Source: Porphyra umbilicalis
Taxonomy: Eukaryota > Rhodophyta > Bangiophyceae > Bangiales > Bangiaceae
Assembly: GCA_002049455.2 (NCBI GenBank)
Contig: KV918996.1
Span: 60,586 to 124,585, forward strand
Direction: 5' to 3'
Length of the DNA: 64,000 bases
Made by a program: the position numbers and the translations under genes. Each line of letters begins with the position of its first letter. Positions within the stretch are counted from its first letter, which is position 1. The notes beneath the pieces were generated by a model. It did no database searches. It was not told the origin of the DNA and was given only the letters and a program-made list of their open reading frames with translations. This document shows positions 44,160 to 55,682 of this stretch, piece after piece.

Positions 44160-44420
44160 GCAGGCACATGATTGGCCGCGGCAGTGGCACGGGCGTCAAT
44201 CGGCAGTGCATGGAGTAACTGAGTGCTCCCATCTGATTCACTCAGATGCTTCGCCAACCAATAGAATGGCACGATTCCATGACCACCAGGCAGCCTTCTC
44301 ATCCGATTTAAATCGCTCAGTTGAGACAGGCTGTGCGTTACGGCGGCCGGAAGTGATAACAATGATCGGCCCGGATGGTCCGCCATCCGGCATTTACGGG
44401 CACCGCGATCCTCAGCCAGA
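44160..44420 (-). repeat. Left homologous end of the KDZ element
   Basis: Read on the minus strand from about 44262 outwards: ATTGGTTGGCGAAGCATCTG, AGTGAATCAGATGGGAG, then TCAGTTAC. The right end read on the plus strand from 54299 gives ATTGGGCGAAGAAGCTTCTG, AGTGAAGCAGATGGGCA, then TCAGTTAC. That is about 75 percent identity over 60 bases. NTGCCGGATGG recurs further in. The translated strands also resemble each other (LAKHLSESDG against WAKKLLSEADG). Confidence 0.5.
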
Positions 44421-45158
44421 TCCCTTCCCGGAGTATGATCGGCTCGTACTCCTCTGCGACAGGCTCCAGCGACACGCTTATGTTCGGCTTATCCCGAGCT
44501 GCAGGCGGGTATGACCCGAAGCGTGTACCAATCGCATTCTTTGTCTCATCACCTCCAGATCAGGTTCGAGGGGCCCTCTAGATACAATCTACGGCTGCGC
44601 GCACCGCCGATTTGCTCGCGGTCCCCTGGTCGACGAAAACGGCACCCTTTTGCGCACGCTGCAGGCCCGTTGCAACCGCCACCATGGCGACCACGCACCC
44701 GCCCCCGCCGGCCGCGGCGGCCGCGCCCGGCCGCTGCTGCGGCCGCCCCCACCGGCCCCGCCGCGGCCGCGGCTGCCGCCGCCGCCCCCGCCCCCGCCCC
44801 CGTCCGCCGCGCCGGCGGCTGCCGCCCCCGCCCCCGCCCCCGCCCGCCGCCCCCGCGGCGGCCGCCCCCGCCCCCGCCCCCGCCCCCGCCCACCGCGCTC
44901 GCCGCTGCCGCGGCCGCCCCCGCCCCCGCCCGCCGCGGCCGCGGCCGCCACCCCTGCCCCTGCCCCCGTCGGCCCCGCCGGCGGCTGCCGCCCCCGCCCC
45001 CGCCCCCGCCCGCCGCCCCCGCGGCTGCCGCCCCCGCCCCCGCCCCGGCCCGCCGCGCCCGCGGCCTCCACCTCCGGCTCCGCCCCCGCCCGCCGCGCCC
45101 GTGGCTGCCGCCGCGCCTACCCCCTCATCCCCGTCCTCGTGGTCGGCCACATCCACCG

Positions 45159-48100
45159 ATGGATGAGGACGGGGACAGCGAGGCAGACGGCTCTAAAGAG
45201 CCTGAGTGCTCGCTGGGGCGGCGGTTGTTGTTGCTGCGCGTGAGCACCTGCCAGGTGACCCCCCCTGTCGTTGTCCCCTCGGAGCTGCAGTCGGCGATTG
45301 CCGCCGTCGCCACCGAGGCTGTGCAGCCGTCGCCACCCCCCGTCGGCCCGAGGCGCCGTGTGCGCGCTCGCCGACGCGTACTCGGAGGTGGCACGGAGCC
45401 GGTGTCAAGGGCTGGTGGCCGACGGGCGAAGCGGCGCCGAGTTCCCGGCGTCCGCGACGCGGCGGAGGGAGATTCCGACGCCTGGGCGCCGCCCGTCCCC
45501 CCCGTCGACATCCATGCGGTCGACGCGGACAGCGCGTCCGCGTCCGACGCCGAGGAGCTGGACAACGGGCCGCGCGCGCTGCAGCTCGTCGAGTATTACA
45601 AGAGGCGTATCACGCGCGTGCTGGCGCTGATGCTCGGCGACGCCACGCCCACGGACGAGAGCGCCGGAACACTCTTCCGCGTTGTCTGCGTCGGCGGCGG
45701 GGCGGCGGTGGTGTTCTCGGAGGGGGAGCGGGCCTACGTGGCTTGGGCGCGCCTTGAGAATGGCGTTGCCTCCTACTTGTGCACATGCGGCGGCAAGGAC
45801 GGCGCGGAGGCCGTGCAGCTGCGGTCGTGGCTGGGGGAGTCGTCAACGTGCGGCCACGCGCGTGGTCTCAAGGCCTCGTTTGAGGATTTGGCGGCCGCGG
45901 ACGGGCTGGCCGACGACGTCGCCTTGTTGGGGGCCTACCCGACGTTGGACAATGCGGCCTCGCCGCCCGCACCCGAGTGCCAGGTCTTCTACGCGACAAA
46001 GACGACCAGAAAGAAAGGCGTCTTCGCGGTGTACTTCCGGTCGACGTGGGCCGCCGTGGTGATTCGAAACAAGCTGAACAAGCAGCGGATGCGCAGGCGG
46101 GTGCAGCGTCGCCCTGCGTGCTCCCTAATCAGCTGTGCAAAGGACCACTGGACCTGCCCACACGCCACCTCTGTCGCGTCGTGGTGCGCCGAGCTGCAGG
46201 AGGCCATGTCCGCTGCCATCGCCTTGGGCGGCGCCGTCGTGGACCCGTTTAAGGACGTGCTCCTGCCGACCGTCGCGCCGGTTCCCAAGACGCAGCAGAC
46301 TGCTGCAGCGCAAGCGGCGGAGTGGGCGGCGTTTTCCGACGAGTCGCGGGGGAGGTGCTCCCGCAATCTGCTGCCTTGCAGCGGGGAAATTTCGGACTGC
46401 TTGCTCTTCGACAAGCTCGCCGACTCGGGACGGGAAGGCGGCGCACCCGCATTCCTGCCGGAGGTGTTGGTCGAGGCCAAGTGCTTTGCGTGCGGGGCGG
46501 CGTACAGCGGCCTCGGAATCAAGAACGCCGGCGCCATGTTACACACTCTGCGTGGGCGTGTGGCCGTTACGCTGCAGCAGTGGACGTGCATGTGCGGCGA
46601 GTTGGTACCGTACGACGGTGCCCACGAGGGGCTTTTCGCATCGAGCAAGGGGACGGTTTTTACCCGCACGTTTATGGACGTATTGATCCAGATGGTCTTC
46701 ACCGGCCACGGCACGCTGTCGTCGGCGGCCTCCATGCTCTGCTTCCTGTTGGAGGCGACCGATTCGTTTTCCGGCGCTTCGGGCAGCCTCGCCCGACAGA
46801 CGCTGATCTCGGCGGTGCACCGGTATGCCCGCACGCTCATCGTGCCCGCCACGCTCTTCCGGTGCTCCAAGTACAAGCGGGCTGGCGACCGGCCCTACCT
46901 GGCCATCATTGCCGACGGCCAGGTACTCTCCATCCTCCGCAACCAATCGCAGCCGCTCGTGCGACTGACGGAGGACGTGGTGGGCGTCCCGCTGGACGCT
47001 GGGCACGGCGCGTGCTTGGCGTCTGCTGCGACGCGGGCGGCGGTTCGCAAGCGCATGACGGCGGACAACCAGCTGGTCGTCCGGCTCAACAAAGACGACA
47101 AGAAAGCGCTTGACCGCCTTGCGGAGGAGTTGGCGGTCGAGCTTGTGGCGCACGAGCCCAGCTGGGTCGTGTCGCAGCCGGACAACGTGTCTTGGGCGTC
47201 GGCCTACCTCTACTTTTCGTTTTATACGAATGAGGTGTCGGATGTGGACCCCGCCGGTGAGGACGAGGCAGCTGCTGGACTTGGTGCTCCTGCCGATGCT
47301 CCAGGTGGGGGCACCGGTGATGACGCCGCACAAGCCCCTGGCGGGGACGACACCGAGGGTGGCGCGGCGCCCCAGGCGGGGGGATTGTTCTACGTGAGCA
47401 AGCAGGTGGACGGAGCTGTGGGCACCGGTTTGAGTGCGACCGCGGAGCGGGAGCGATGGCGCATCGTGCGGCGCTTCCTCCTCACCTTCCTTGGGCACCC
47501 GGTTGTCGGGGCCCTTGCGGGCCTGCCGCGTCGGAGGATCAGGCGGCTGGCCAAGAAGCTGGTCTTGGGCGCGACCGTTGAGGAGTGGAAACCGTACGCT
47601 TCCGCGGTCGAGTCGGTCGGCATTGTTTGGCCTTTCCTGCGGCTCGTCGGCATGACCAACGAGGACCAGCAGATGACGCAGGCCATTGGGGAGGTGTTGT
47701 TGTTCACCTGTGGCGTCGACGCCTACTGGGAGACGCTGTGGCGTGGGCACGCGTCGGCGGGCGCGCTAGCCTTCGAAGAGCAGTGGCGGAACACATCGGC
47801 GGACAAGTACGCCGAGTGGGCGGCGACGCGCACGCCCGCCCCTCCTCGACCTCCCCGCTTCTCTGCAGCAATCCCGCCAAGTCGCGCGGCAAGGCGCAGC
47901 TGTTGGAGGTGTCGACCGGCCACGTCTGGCCCGACTTGGTCCCGGTACGACCGTTTATAACGGACAGCAAGGCCGAGGAGGTCAACGCGGCACGCGCCGT
48001 GAAGGTCAAGGCGGGGCGGGAGGCGCTGGTTGAGTTGCTCAACACGGAACTTGGGTCCGACGATTGTCGACACGCCTTCACTTCGTCGCAGACTTTTATG

Positions 48101-49642
48101 CCGGGCGTGGAGAACTTCCTTCGCCCCTGCGGACTGCTGATCGGCTACGACTTCCTTGACCGGGCGGAGAGCCCAGCGCACGTGCTCGCGTCGCTGATGC
48201 AGCGGTTTCCGGTGCTACCGTCTGTCGTGTACTTCGACACGGCTTGCCAGATGGCTCGAAATGCCTCTAGGCGGGTGCCGTGGCTGATCAACGCTTCCCA
48301 GACGGCGGCGAGCATCGACCGTGCGCACCGGCTGCAGAAGCAGCATGGCTGCTCGCCGGTGTACGACGCCGACGCGTACCCGTCGCGCTCCGTGCGGCAC
48401 CGCACGGCGTGCGCGGAAAGCCGCCATTCCATCAACAAGGCGTTCAAGACGCACCTTGTGCACCTACGTCAGGACCATTTTATTGTCCAGATGCGGCTGC
48501 TCGGTGCGCTGGTCAATCTGCGGGTCAAGATGCGGCAAGAGCTCGGGAGGGAGACGAATCACCGGCCAATGTGTGTATTTTTTCACACGCACGTGCAGAG
48601 CTACTGCGACCGGCGCAGCTGCACATGCGACAACGGGCGCCGTCAACAAGCCGAGGCCGCTGCTGCCGCCGCTGCCGCCGCCGACGTTCCTGGCAACGCC
48701 GCCGACGTCGACGCGGCCGCCGCCGACATTGCACCGACCGGCCCGATGCTTGCACATCTTGCTCCTGGCGCCGACGCTGCGGCCAACGGCGCACCCGCCG
48801 TCGCGGCACCTGCCGACGCCCCGTACCCCGCCGCTGAGTCTGTGGCCGGAGCCGTCGTTGCCGATCCTGCCGTTGAACTCTACCACGCCGTCAGAGATGC
48901 TGTGGTCGGCGCCGTTGCCCCGGCCGTTGACGCGGCCGTTGTAGACGCCGTGGCTGAAGAAAGTGCTCAAGCTGCTGCTGGTGTCGGTGATCGAGTTGGC
49001 GCCGCTGGTGGGCAAGCTGCTGTATACGCCGCATACCGAGGCGCTCTTGTCGCAGGTCGTCAACATGGTGGCGAAGATGTTGGTCTTGCTGCGGCCCAGG
49101 CGGCCGGGCAGTCGGCGGCGCTTGCCCCTGTGCAGGCCTCCATCTCCGTCGCCGTGGCGAAGGCCGTTGTAGTCGCGGTGCAAGACGCCAGCCGCGCCAG
49201 CAGCGCCGCACCGGCACTGCTTTCGAGCAGCGCAGCTGGTGCGGCGGCCGGCCATGCCGCTGCAGCTGCTGCTGTTCGAGCTGCTGGCTTCGTGCAGCCG
49301 GCAGTCGCCGTCGGCCGGTTTGGTGGCGGTCCCCGACCGGGTGGCGGTGTAGCTATTGGTCAAGCAGCCGTACGTGCGGCGCTGCGTGGGGCGCTGCTCG
49401 CTGCCGGTGTTGTCGTCAAGCAGGAGGGTCCGTCCGATGCGGCGACCAAGGCGGAGATGGTGGGTGGCGCGGGGGGGAACGATGGCTCTGGAGGTGGTGT
49501 TGGCGACCATGCGGGTGGTGGTGGTGGTGATGAAGAGAGGGAGGACCTACCCCCAGGCGTTGTCGTCAACGACTCATCCTCCGACGCGGACTCTTCGTGC
49601 TCTTCTGTCTCTGATAGCGACTCGAACAGTGCTGGAGATTGA
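45159..49642 (+). CDS. KDZ/Zisupton-type transposase with SWIM and CxC zinc motifs
   Basis: Start chosen at ATG 45159 (MDEDGDSEADG); upstream the frame is only Pro/Arg repeat. The model has two exons, 45159-47806 and 47869-49642. The 62-nt intron has donor GTACGC and a pyrimidine-rich acceptor ending CTCTGCAG; phase is kept and 1473 residues result. Residues 208-233 form a SWIM zinc finger (C208-x-C210-x20-C231-x-H233). Residues 442-479 hold C442-x2-C445 and C477-x-C479, followed by an EGLF-TVFTRTFMD segment as in HMGXB3/Zisupton-related proteins. Candidate catalytic residues are D586 (IIADGQVLSI), D1006 (VYFDTACQMA) and E1066 (ACAESRHSINKAF), the latter leading into the family signature HLRQDHFIVQMRLLGAL. 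The tail (from about residue 1145) is Ala-rich and ends Ser/Asp-rich. No other break is visible, so it may be active. Confidence 0.8.
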
Positions 49643-50790
49643 GGGTGTGTGCTTCTTTCATTGCATCGTCTTTGTTCTTCGTGCGTTGTTCTCTTGTTGT
49701 CATCACCCCGGCCGTAATGATGAAGCCAGCACTTTACATTCGAGCGGCTTGACAGCCTCCCACTCAGTCTCATCCCGCAAAACAGCCCGCAGCTCGGTCC
49801 AAAGCCTGAAGAGTAAGCTGACCCGTCTTCCACCAGCACGAAAGACCGCGAGTTCCGCATGCATTCTCTCGCCCCAAGAACAACGCCAGAGTAATGCATT
49901 CATAGAGAAACAGAAATGGCGATGCGCAACAGAAGCTGCGGTCACAACAGCGACAGGGGGGGGTGTGCGGTGGCGGCCGCAGGGCCGCAGCGGCGGCCAA
50001 GGGGCGGGGCAGGCGGGGGCGGCAGCAGCCACGGCGGGGTGGGGCCGGCGGCGGCGGCAGAACAGAGGCAGAGCGGAGCGCGACTGGCGATGGAGCCAGC
50101 AGCAGCGACAGGGCGGGGCGGGGTCCGCAAAGGCGGCGGCTGCTGTGGCGGCTGCGAGGCATAGCCGGCGGGGCGGCAGGAGCAGTGGCCGGCCGCGACC
50201 GGCGCGGCCGGCGGGGGTGGGGGCGGGAGCCGCGGGCGCAGGGGGCGGGAGCGGTTGCGGGGACGGCAGCGGCTGGCGGGGGCGGCCAGCGTCGCCGGCG
50301 GGGCGAGGGTAGGGGCGTTCCCAACTGGTATGGGTGAAAAAAGACATTGCGGGAACGAGCCCCCACCGATGCGCCAGGGCATGTCAGCAGCACAGAGCAC
50401 AAGCAGTAACCGGGGGAAGGGAAAGGGACTGGCCCAAACTCTGGACCGCCATGGGCGCTTGGGGAAGCAGCGCGGTGTCGGCACATTCACCGCGCTGGAC
50501 CGTGTGACTGACGCGGTCTGACCACACTGGAGATTGCTGGGGCGTCCTGCTTTGCTGTGTTGACGACGCGGATTGCCGAGAATGACCACCACGTACATAG
50601 CAACTTACAGGCCGCATGTGTAGTAGCATGGCAGACAATATGCTCCGGCCAAGGAGTCCAGTAAGTCTAACGAGAGGCCAGGATGCTTGTCAGGGTCAGA
50701 CACCACCATAAGTGCTGATCACAAAGTAGGAGCCCCAGGCTGTACGCGCTTCGCTAGCCACGTCGTGCGGTCCCTGCATCTTCCAAGCCC
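49643..50790. other. Interval inside the KDZ element, no clear gene
   Basis: 49643-49910 has mixed composition. 49910-50330 is a G-rich, Gly/Ala/Arg-reading stretch. 50330-50790 has short frames. Minus-strand frames of 179-238 codons here overlap one another and lack domains. Confidence 0.35.
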
Positions 50791-51954
50791 TCACCAACGA
50801 CACCCATTGGTGTGAAACTGGATGAGATACGCATGGTACCCCGCGCGGTAGGCTGCGCGTGGTGGCGCCGACAGGGTCGGCGGCGCCGGCGCGTGCGCAC
50901 GAAGTACCGGGTCGTTGGCGACACGCTGCCGGGCCCCCGCCGCAAGGGATGCCTGCACCATGGACGCCGGCGACGGTGCGAAGGGAGCCGCCGACGCGGG
51001 CGGCACGGACGGGGTCGACGCCGCGTCCGCCGACGCGCCAACAGGCGTGGCGTCCGTCGGGGTGGTGCTCACGGGCGCCGCCGTCGGCGCGGCCGCCGCC
51101 GCCGCCGACGCGTGCGGCACGGACGGGGTCGACGCCGCGTCCACTGCCGTGCCAGCCAGCGTGGCGACCGTCGTGGTGGTGCGCACGGGCGCCGCCGTCG
51201 GTGCGGCCGCCACTGCCGCCGCCGCCGACGCGTGCGGCACGGACGTTCTCAACGCCGTGTCCGCCGACGTGCCCGCCGGCGTGGCGACCGTCGGGGTTGT
51301 GCGCACGGGCGCCGCCGTCGGTGCGGCCGCCACTGCCGCTGCCACTGACGCGTGCGGCACGGACGGGATCGACGCCGCGTCCGCTGCCGTGCCCGCCAGC
51401 GTTGCGGCCGTCAGGGTGGTGCGCACGGGCGCCGCCGTCGGTGCGGCCGCCACTGCCGCCGCCGCCGACGCGTGCGGCACGGACGTTCTCAACGCCGCGT
51501 CCGCCGACGTGCCCGCCGGCGTGGCGACCGTCGGGGTGGTGCGCACGGGCGCCGCCGTCGGTGCGGCCGCCACTGCCGCTGCCACTGACGCGTGCGGCAC
51601 GGACGGGGTCGACGCCGCGTCCGCTGCCGTGCCAGCCAGCGTGGCGACCGTCGGGGTGGTGCGCACGGGCGCCGCCGTCGGCACGGCCGCCACCGCAGCC
51701 GACGCGGGCGGCACGGACGGGGTCGACGAAGCTTCCGCTGAAGTGACGACTGGCGTGGCGACCGTCGGGGTGATGCGCACAGGGGTCGGTGATGTCAATG
51801 ACGCCACGGCGGGAGAGGGTGACGACGCCGACTGGGAGACTCGGAGCGGCACCACCGTCGTCTTGTAGGCTGCCACGGTAGGAAGCACGACCTGGGCTTC
51901 GCCAGTGGTCTTGAGTACAGAAGGGGCCCGCACCACGTTGACCATAGGGGACAT
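50791..51954 (-). CDS. Ala/Thr/Pro repeat protein, antisense in KDZ element
   Basis: From ATG 51954 (MSPMVNVVRAPSVLKTT) the frame reads 387 residues. About 60 unique residues are followed by about six 40-residue repeats of the type VRTTPTVATLAGTAADAAST then PSVPHASVAAAVAAAPTAAP. A unique Ala/Pro-rich C-terminus ends HTNGCRW. Two repeat types alternate: one with ADAASTPSVPHASVAA, the other with ADAALRTSVPHASAAA. This is the only frame here with a balanced non-repetitive start. It has no signal peptide or known domain, and could be an accessory protein of the transposon or a spurious frame through a satellite. Confidence 0.4.
   Translation of the reverse strand: MSPMVNVVRAPSVLKTTGEAQVVLPTVAAYKTTVVPLRVSQSASSPSPAVASLTSPTPVRITPTVATPVVTSAEASSTPSVPPASAAVAAVPTAAPVRTTPTVATLAGTAADAASTPSVPHASVAAAVAAAPTAAPVRTTPTVATPAGTSADAALRTSVPHASAAAAVAAAPTAAPVRTTLTAATLAGTAADAASIPSVPHASVAAAVAAAPTAAPVRTTPTVATPAGTSADTALRTSVPHASAAAAVAAAPTAAPVRTTTTVATLAGTAVDAASTPSVPHASAAAAAAPTAAPVSTTPTDATPVGASADAASTPSVPPASAAPFAPSPASMVQASLAAGARQRVANDPVLRAHAPAPPTLSAPPRAAYRAGYHAYLIQFHTNGCRW
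51000..51720. repeat. 120-bp tandem repeat with 240-bp higher order
   Basis: Units begin GACGCGTGCGGCACGGACG at 120-bp spacing. Bases after 51120, 51240, 51360, 51480 and 51600 alternate between GGACGGGGTCGACGCCGC (or GGACGGGATCGACGCCGC) and GGACGTTCTCAACGCCG. The pattern A-B-A-B-A means 240-bp blocks were amplified. 120 is a multiple of three, so the reading frames persist. Confidence 0.8.
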
Positions 51955-52364
51955 GGCGGCGAGAGAGAGATGGCAACGGGTGGCGTGATGAGTGGGGAAT
52001 GCACAGTACCGGGGGGAGAGGCAGCATGTGAACGAGGGGTAGACGTCGACAGCGTATGCGTGTAGAGCAAGTGGAAAGCGGTGAGTAAAGGTACAAAGGG
52101 GTGCCGCCACTCATTCATCATATACCACATCGGCAGCACCACCACTACCCGTGAAGCGCCGTGCACATCAGAGTGGCGGCCAGTGAAGCGCCGCAGTAAG
52201 CGCACGGCGAGCGCCGAGCCCCACCAACGGGCGTGCGCGCGGTGCGTTTCCCGCCTGCAACGACAGAGATAATGCAAAACGGCTAGCTCACAGATGTCCC
52301 GCGCAGCAACCCGGTGTCATAGCACGACCCACGACAGCCCCAGCAGCCGGCCACCAGCAGCACT

Positions 52365-54125
52365 GTGCGGCGGAAGCGGCGAAAACGCCCGCCCCACCCC
52401 CCTAAGCGGCCCCCATTGGGGGCCACAGCGGTCGCTCAGCAGCAGCGCGGTGCGGCGGCGGCGCGGTGCGGCGGCGGCGCGGTGCGGCGGGGGCGCCAAA
52501 AACACCCGCCCCACCTCCCCCCAGCGGCCCCCAACGGGGGCCCCAGCAGCCGGCAAACGGTGGCGCGGTGCGGTGGCGGCGGGAAAAACGCCCGCCGCAC
52601 CCCGCCGCAGGGCACCCCCACGGCGCCCCCGCGGCGCGCCAGCGACGGCGCGGTGCGGCGGGGGCGCCAAAAACGCGCGCCCCACCCCCCCCAGTGGCCC
52701 CCAACGGGGGCCCCAGCAGCCGGCCAGCGGCGGCGCGGTGCGGCGGCGGCGGAAACATCGCCCGCCCCACCCCCCCGCAGGGCCCCCCAATGGCGCCCGC
52801 GCGGCCCGCCAGCGGCGGCGCGGTGCGGCGGGGGCGCCAAAAACGCGCGCCCCACCCCCCCCCAGCGGCTCCCAACGGGGGCCCCAGCAGCCAGCCAGCG
52901 GCGGCGCGGTGCGGCGGCGGCGGAAAAAACGCCCGCCCCACGCCCCCGCAGGGCCCCCCCACGGCGCCCGCGCGGCCGGCCAGCGGCGGCGCGGTGCGGC
53001 GGGGGCGCCAAAAACGCGCGCCCCACCCCCCCCCAGTGGCCCCCAACGGGGGCCCCAGCAGCCGGCCAGCGGCGGCGCGGTGCGGCGGCGGCGGAAACAT
53101 CGCCCGCCCCACCCCCCCGCAGGGCCCCCCAATGGCGCCCGCGCGGCCCGCCAGCGGCGGCGCGGTGCGGCGGGGGCGCCAAAAACGCGCGCCCCAACCC
53201 CCGGCAGCGGCCCCCAACGGGGGCCCCAGCAGCCAGCCAGCGGCGGCGCGGTGCGGCGGCGGCGGAAAAAACGCCCGCCCCACGCCCCCGCAGGGCCCCC
53301 CCACGGCGCCCGCGCGGCCGGCCAGCGGCGGCGCGGTGCGGCGGGGGCGCCAAAATCAGCCGCCCCACCCCCCCCCAGCGGCCCCCAACGGGGGCCCCAG
53401 CAGCCGGCCAGCGGCGGCGCGGTGCGGCGGCGGCGGAAAAATCGCCCGCCCCACCCCCCCGCAGGGCCCCCCCACGGCGCCCGCGCGGCCGGCCAGCGGC
53501 GGCGCGGTGCGGCGGGGGCGCCAAAAACGCGCGCCCCATCCCCCCCCAGCGGCCCCCAACGGGGGCCCCAGCAGCCGGCCAGCGGCGGCGCGGTGCGGCG
53601 GCGGCGGAAAAATCGCCCGCCCCACCCCCCCGCAGGGCCCCCCCACGGCGCCCGCGCGGCCGGCCAGCGGCGGCGCGGTGCGGCGGGGGCGCCAAAATCA
53701 GCCGCCCCACCCCCCCCCAGCGGCCCCCAACGGGGGCCCCAGCAGCCGGCCAGCGGCGGCGCGGTGCGGCGGCGGCGGAAAATTCGGCCGCCCCACGCCC
53801 CCGCAGGGCCCCCCCACGGCGCCCGCGCGGCCGGCCAGCGGCGGCGCGGTGCGGCGGGGGCGCCAAAAACGCGCCCCCCCCCCCCCCCAGCGGCCCCCAA
53901 CGGGGGCCCCAGCAGCCGGCCAGCGGCGGCACGGTGCGGCGGCGGCGCCAAAAACGCCCGCCCCACCCCCCCGCAGGGCCCCCCCACGGCGCCCCCGCGG
54001 CCCGCCAGCGGCGGCGCGGTGCGGCGGGGGCGCCAAAAACGCCCGCCCCACCCCCCCCTCAGGGCCGCTCCACGCGGCCCCCGCGGCCTGCCAGCGGCGG
54101 CGCGGTGCGGCGGCGGCGCCAAAAC
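52365..54125. repeat. GC-rich satellite, 171-bp higher-order unit
   Basis: The motif GGCGCCAA recurs at 52663, 52833, 53004, 53175, 53346, 53517, 53688 and 53859, a period of 170-171 bases in about ten copies. Each unit is two related halves of 85 and 86 bases sharing CAGCGGCGGCGCGGTGCGGC. One half continues GGGGGCGCCAAAAA, the other GGCGGCGGAAAAA. 171 is 57 codons, so several frames on both strands stay open for 500-676 codons. I do not treat any as a gene. GC content appears well above 80 percent. Confidence 0.85.
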
Positions 54126-54239
54126 GAGCAGGCTGGCGGCGGTCTGGACTGCGTCTCACAACGGTTGCTGGAGCTCATCCGGCACGGATCTGTCCAGGAG
54201 ATCTACAGTCTATCCGCCATCCGGGCGATCTGAGGCCAT

Positions 54240-54430
54240 GGCAAGAGACAATTGCTACGAATTGAATGCCGGATGGTCGTCCATGCCTGCGCCCTTTTCA
54301 TTGGGCGAAGAAGCTTCTGAGTGAAGCAGATGGGCATGGTCAGTTACACCCTCCGGCAGTGGACGCGGCGTGCCGGCAGGCCTTCAGGGCGCGGAGAGGC
54401 AGCCAATGGAGCCCGTATGCCCAGATGACG
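54240..54430 (+). repeat. Right homologous end of the KDZ element
   Basis: Inverse partner of 44160-44420. The best-conserved part is 54299-54361 (GAAGCTTCTGAGTGAAGCAG, then TCAGTTAC and CGGCAGTGG). A plus frame from 54266 reads a peptide similar to one on the minus strand at the left end, so the similarity could reflect coding sequence and not only terminal repeats. Confidence 0.5.
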
Positions 54431-55682
54431 GCGGCGTGCCGGCGGATCGTAGGTATTCCTACGCCGAGTATGGCTTTCTGGCAGGCGGCGTGGACGGCGG
54501 CAGTGGGGGGGGGAAGGCGTGAAATGGCAGATTGGTTTGTACATTGCATCATGCTACCGAAAAGACACAGGCAGACGCGCCGTCTTCTTAATTCCTGTAT
54601 GGTCGCTCTCCCCATATGTGGGCGGTCTTGCCCCCTACTTTGTCGGTCCGTGGGCAAGGAGCCCGTGTGTCACTCCGGAGGGGGTACAGGGGCGAGGCGA
54701 AGACAAAGACGACAGAGCCTCGAGCAGCAACAGACAGCCAATCAGCCATCCTAGCCCAGGGCCCCAGAAGTAGTTTGATTTGGTCCTTAAAGGTCGTCCG
54801 CCCGTACTTCGAACTCTTGATCTTCCTCCGCTTGTGTTCGTGTTCCCGTTCGGATCCGCCAAAATTGGGCAGACTGCAACAGTGATGGGCATGGAGTTGT
54901 GCGGGTGGGGAGGGTCACTGTGGCACTGCACTGCGACATCCCTTGCGTTGCCAAGATCATCCACTCTGCAACGCACGGGCCGCTCCCTCGATTGAGCGCA
55001 CACGAGCTACCGGGCACAGGTACAACGAAATTCAGCGCCTTCGGGCGTACATAATCTGTAGCATATCTTCGCCCCAAATTGGCAATTTGCCACAGGTAGC
55101 CCGCTTGACGGGCCAAAGCCCACGTACTGTGGGAATTGGCCTGTGGCATGCCCTTTGGGGGGTTACTTCCGCATTATTCATTTTTTACTGTTTGTTTGCT
55201 TGCCTGTCTTATCTGTCTGCCGGCACTCATTACGATCGCTTGTGATCGGACGGTCGATCGACCAGTGCCCTCGTTTATATTGCATCACCGTGGGTCCCGG
55301 GTCGCCGTCGTGGGCACCATCCAGCTCTCCATCGGATGCCCTTCAACAAAAGGGTTTTCGTCCTCGCGGCGACGGCGATAGAACTAGCTCTATTGCTTGG
55401 CTACGGTCGGTCTCAGTACACTGGTAATTGCACCAACATTATTAATACCACGTTTGGTGGAGCAGCAGTGGATACCCTCGCTTTCATCGTGCCTCGCGGC
55501 ACGGTGTTCTCGAGAACTTTCTCGCTGCCTCGTGGCATTGGGACGGTGTCGATACGGTCGCTTGGCGCGCGGGGCGTAAGCCATCGACTTGTGGGCGTGG
55601 TGCCGGGGGCATCACGGTTGAGATCTTGGACGTTGGCGCGCAGGGCGTTGGCCAAGTCGGAACATTTTTTTCAGGTCCCAGT
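54431..55682. other. Intergenic or LTR-like region before gag
   Basis: Mixed composition. It contains a solo end of the 161-bp MITE at 54849-54880 (GGATCCGCCAAAATTGGGCA then GACTGCAA). Frame 55336-55902 starts with a hydrophobic stretch (VFVLAATAIELALLLGYG) but runs into the gag region in another frame. An LTR would be expected before gag, but I could not identify paired LTRs or a primer binding site. Confidence 0.35.

Larger units (their letters stand above)
44150..54430 (+). mobile_element. KDZ/Zisupton-like transposon, ~10 kb
   Basis: Inverted homologous segments at about 44160-44420 and 54240-54430 enclose a complete KDZ-type transposase (45159-49642), an antisense repeat-protein frame (50791-51954) and a GC-rich 171-bp satellite (52365-54125). 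KDZ (Kyakuja-Dileera-Zisupton) elements are large DNA transposons that often carry accessory frames and internal repeats, and this layout fits. Exact ends and the expected 8-bp duplication could not be set by eye. The satellite and antisense frame may be cargo or later insertions. Confidence 0.6.

Noticed and set aside
46539-47750. 403-codon minus-strand frame inside the KDZ transposase
   Set aside because: It mirrors the codon structure of the well-supported plus-strand gene and has no domain of its own.
47585-47868. Separate second transposase gene starting upstream of 47869
   Set aside because: The downstream frame lacks protein character before 47869, whereas a donor at 47807 and acceptor at 47868 join the two frames in phase.
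52294-54324. Frames of 500-676 codons on both strands through the 171-bp array
   Set aside because: The unit is 57 codons long and lacks stop codons in most frames, so openness follows from the repeat length and is not evidence of coding.
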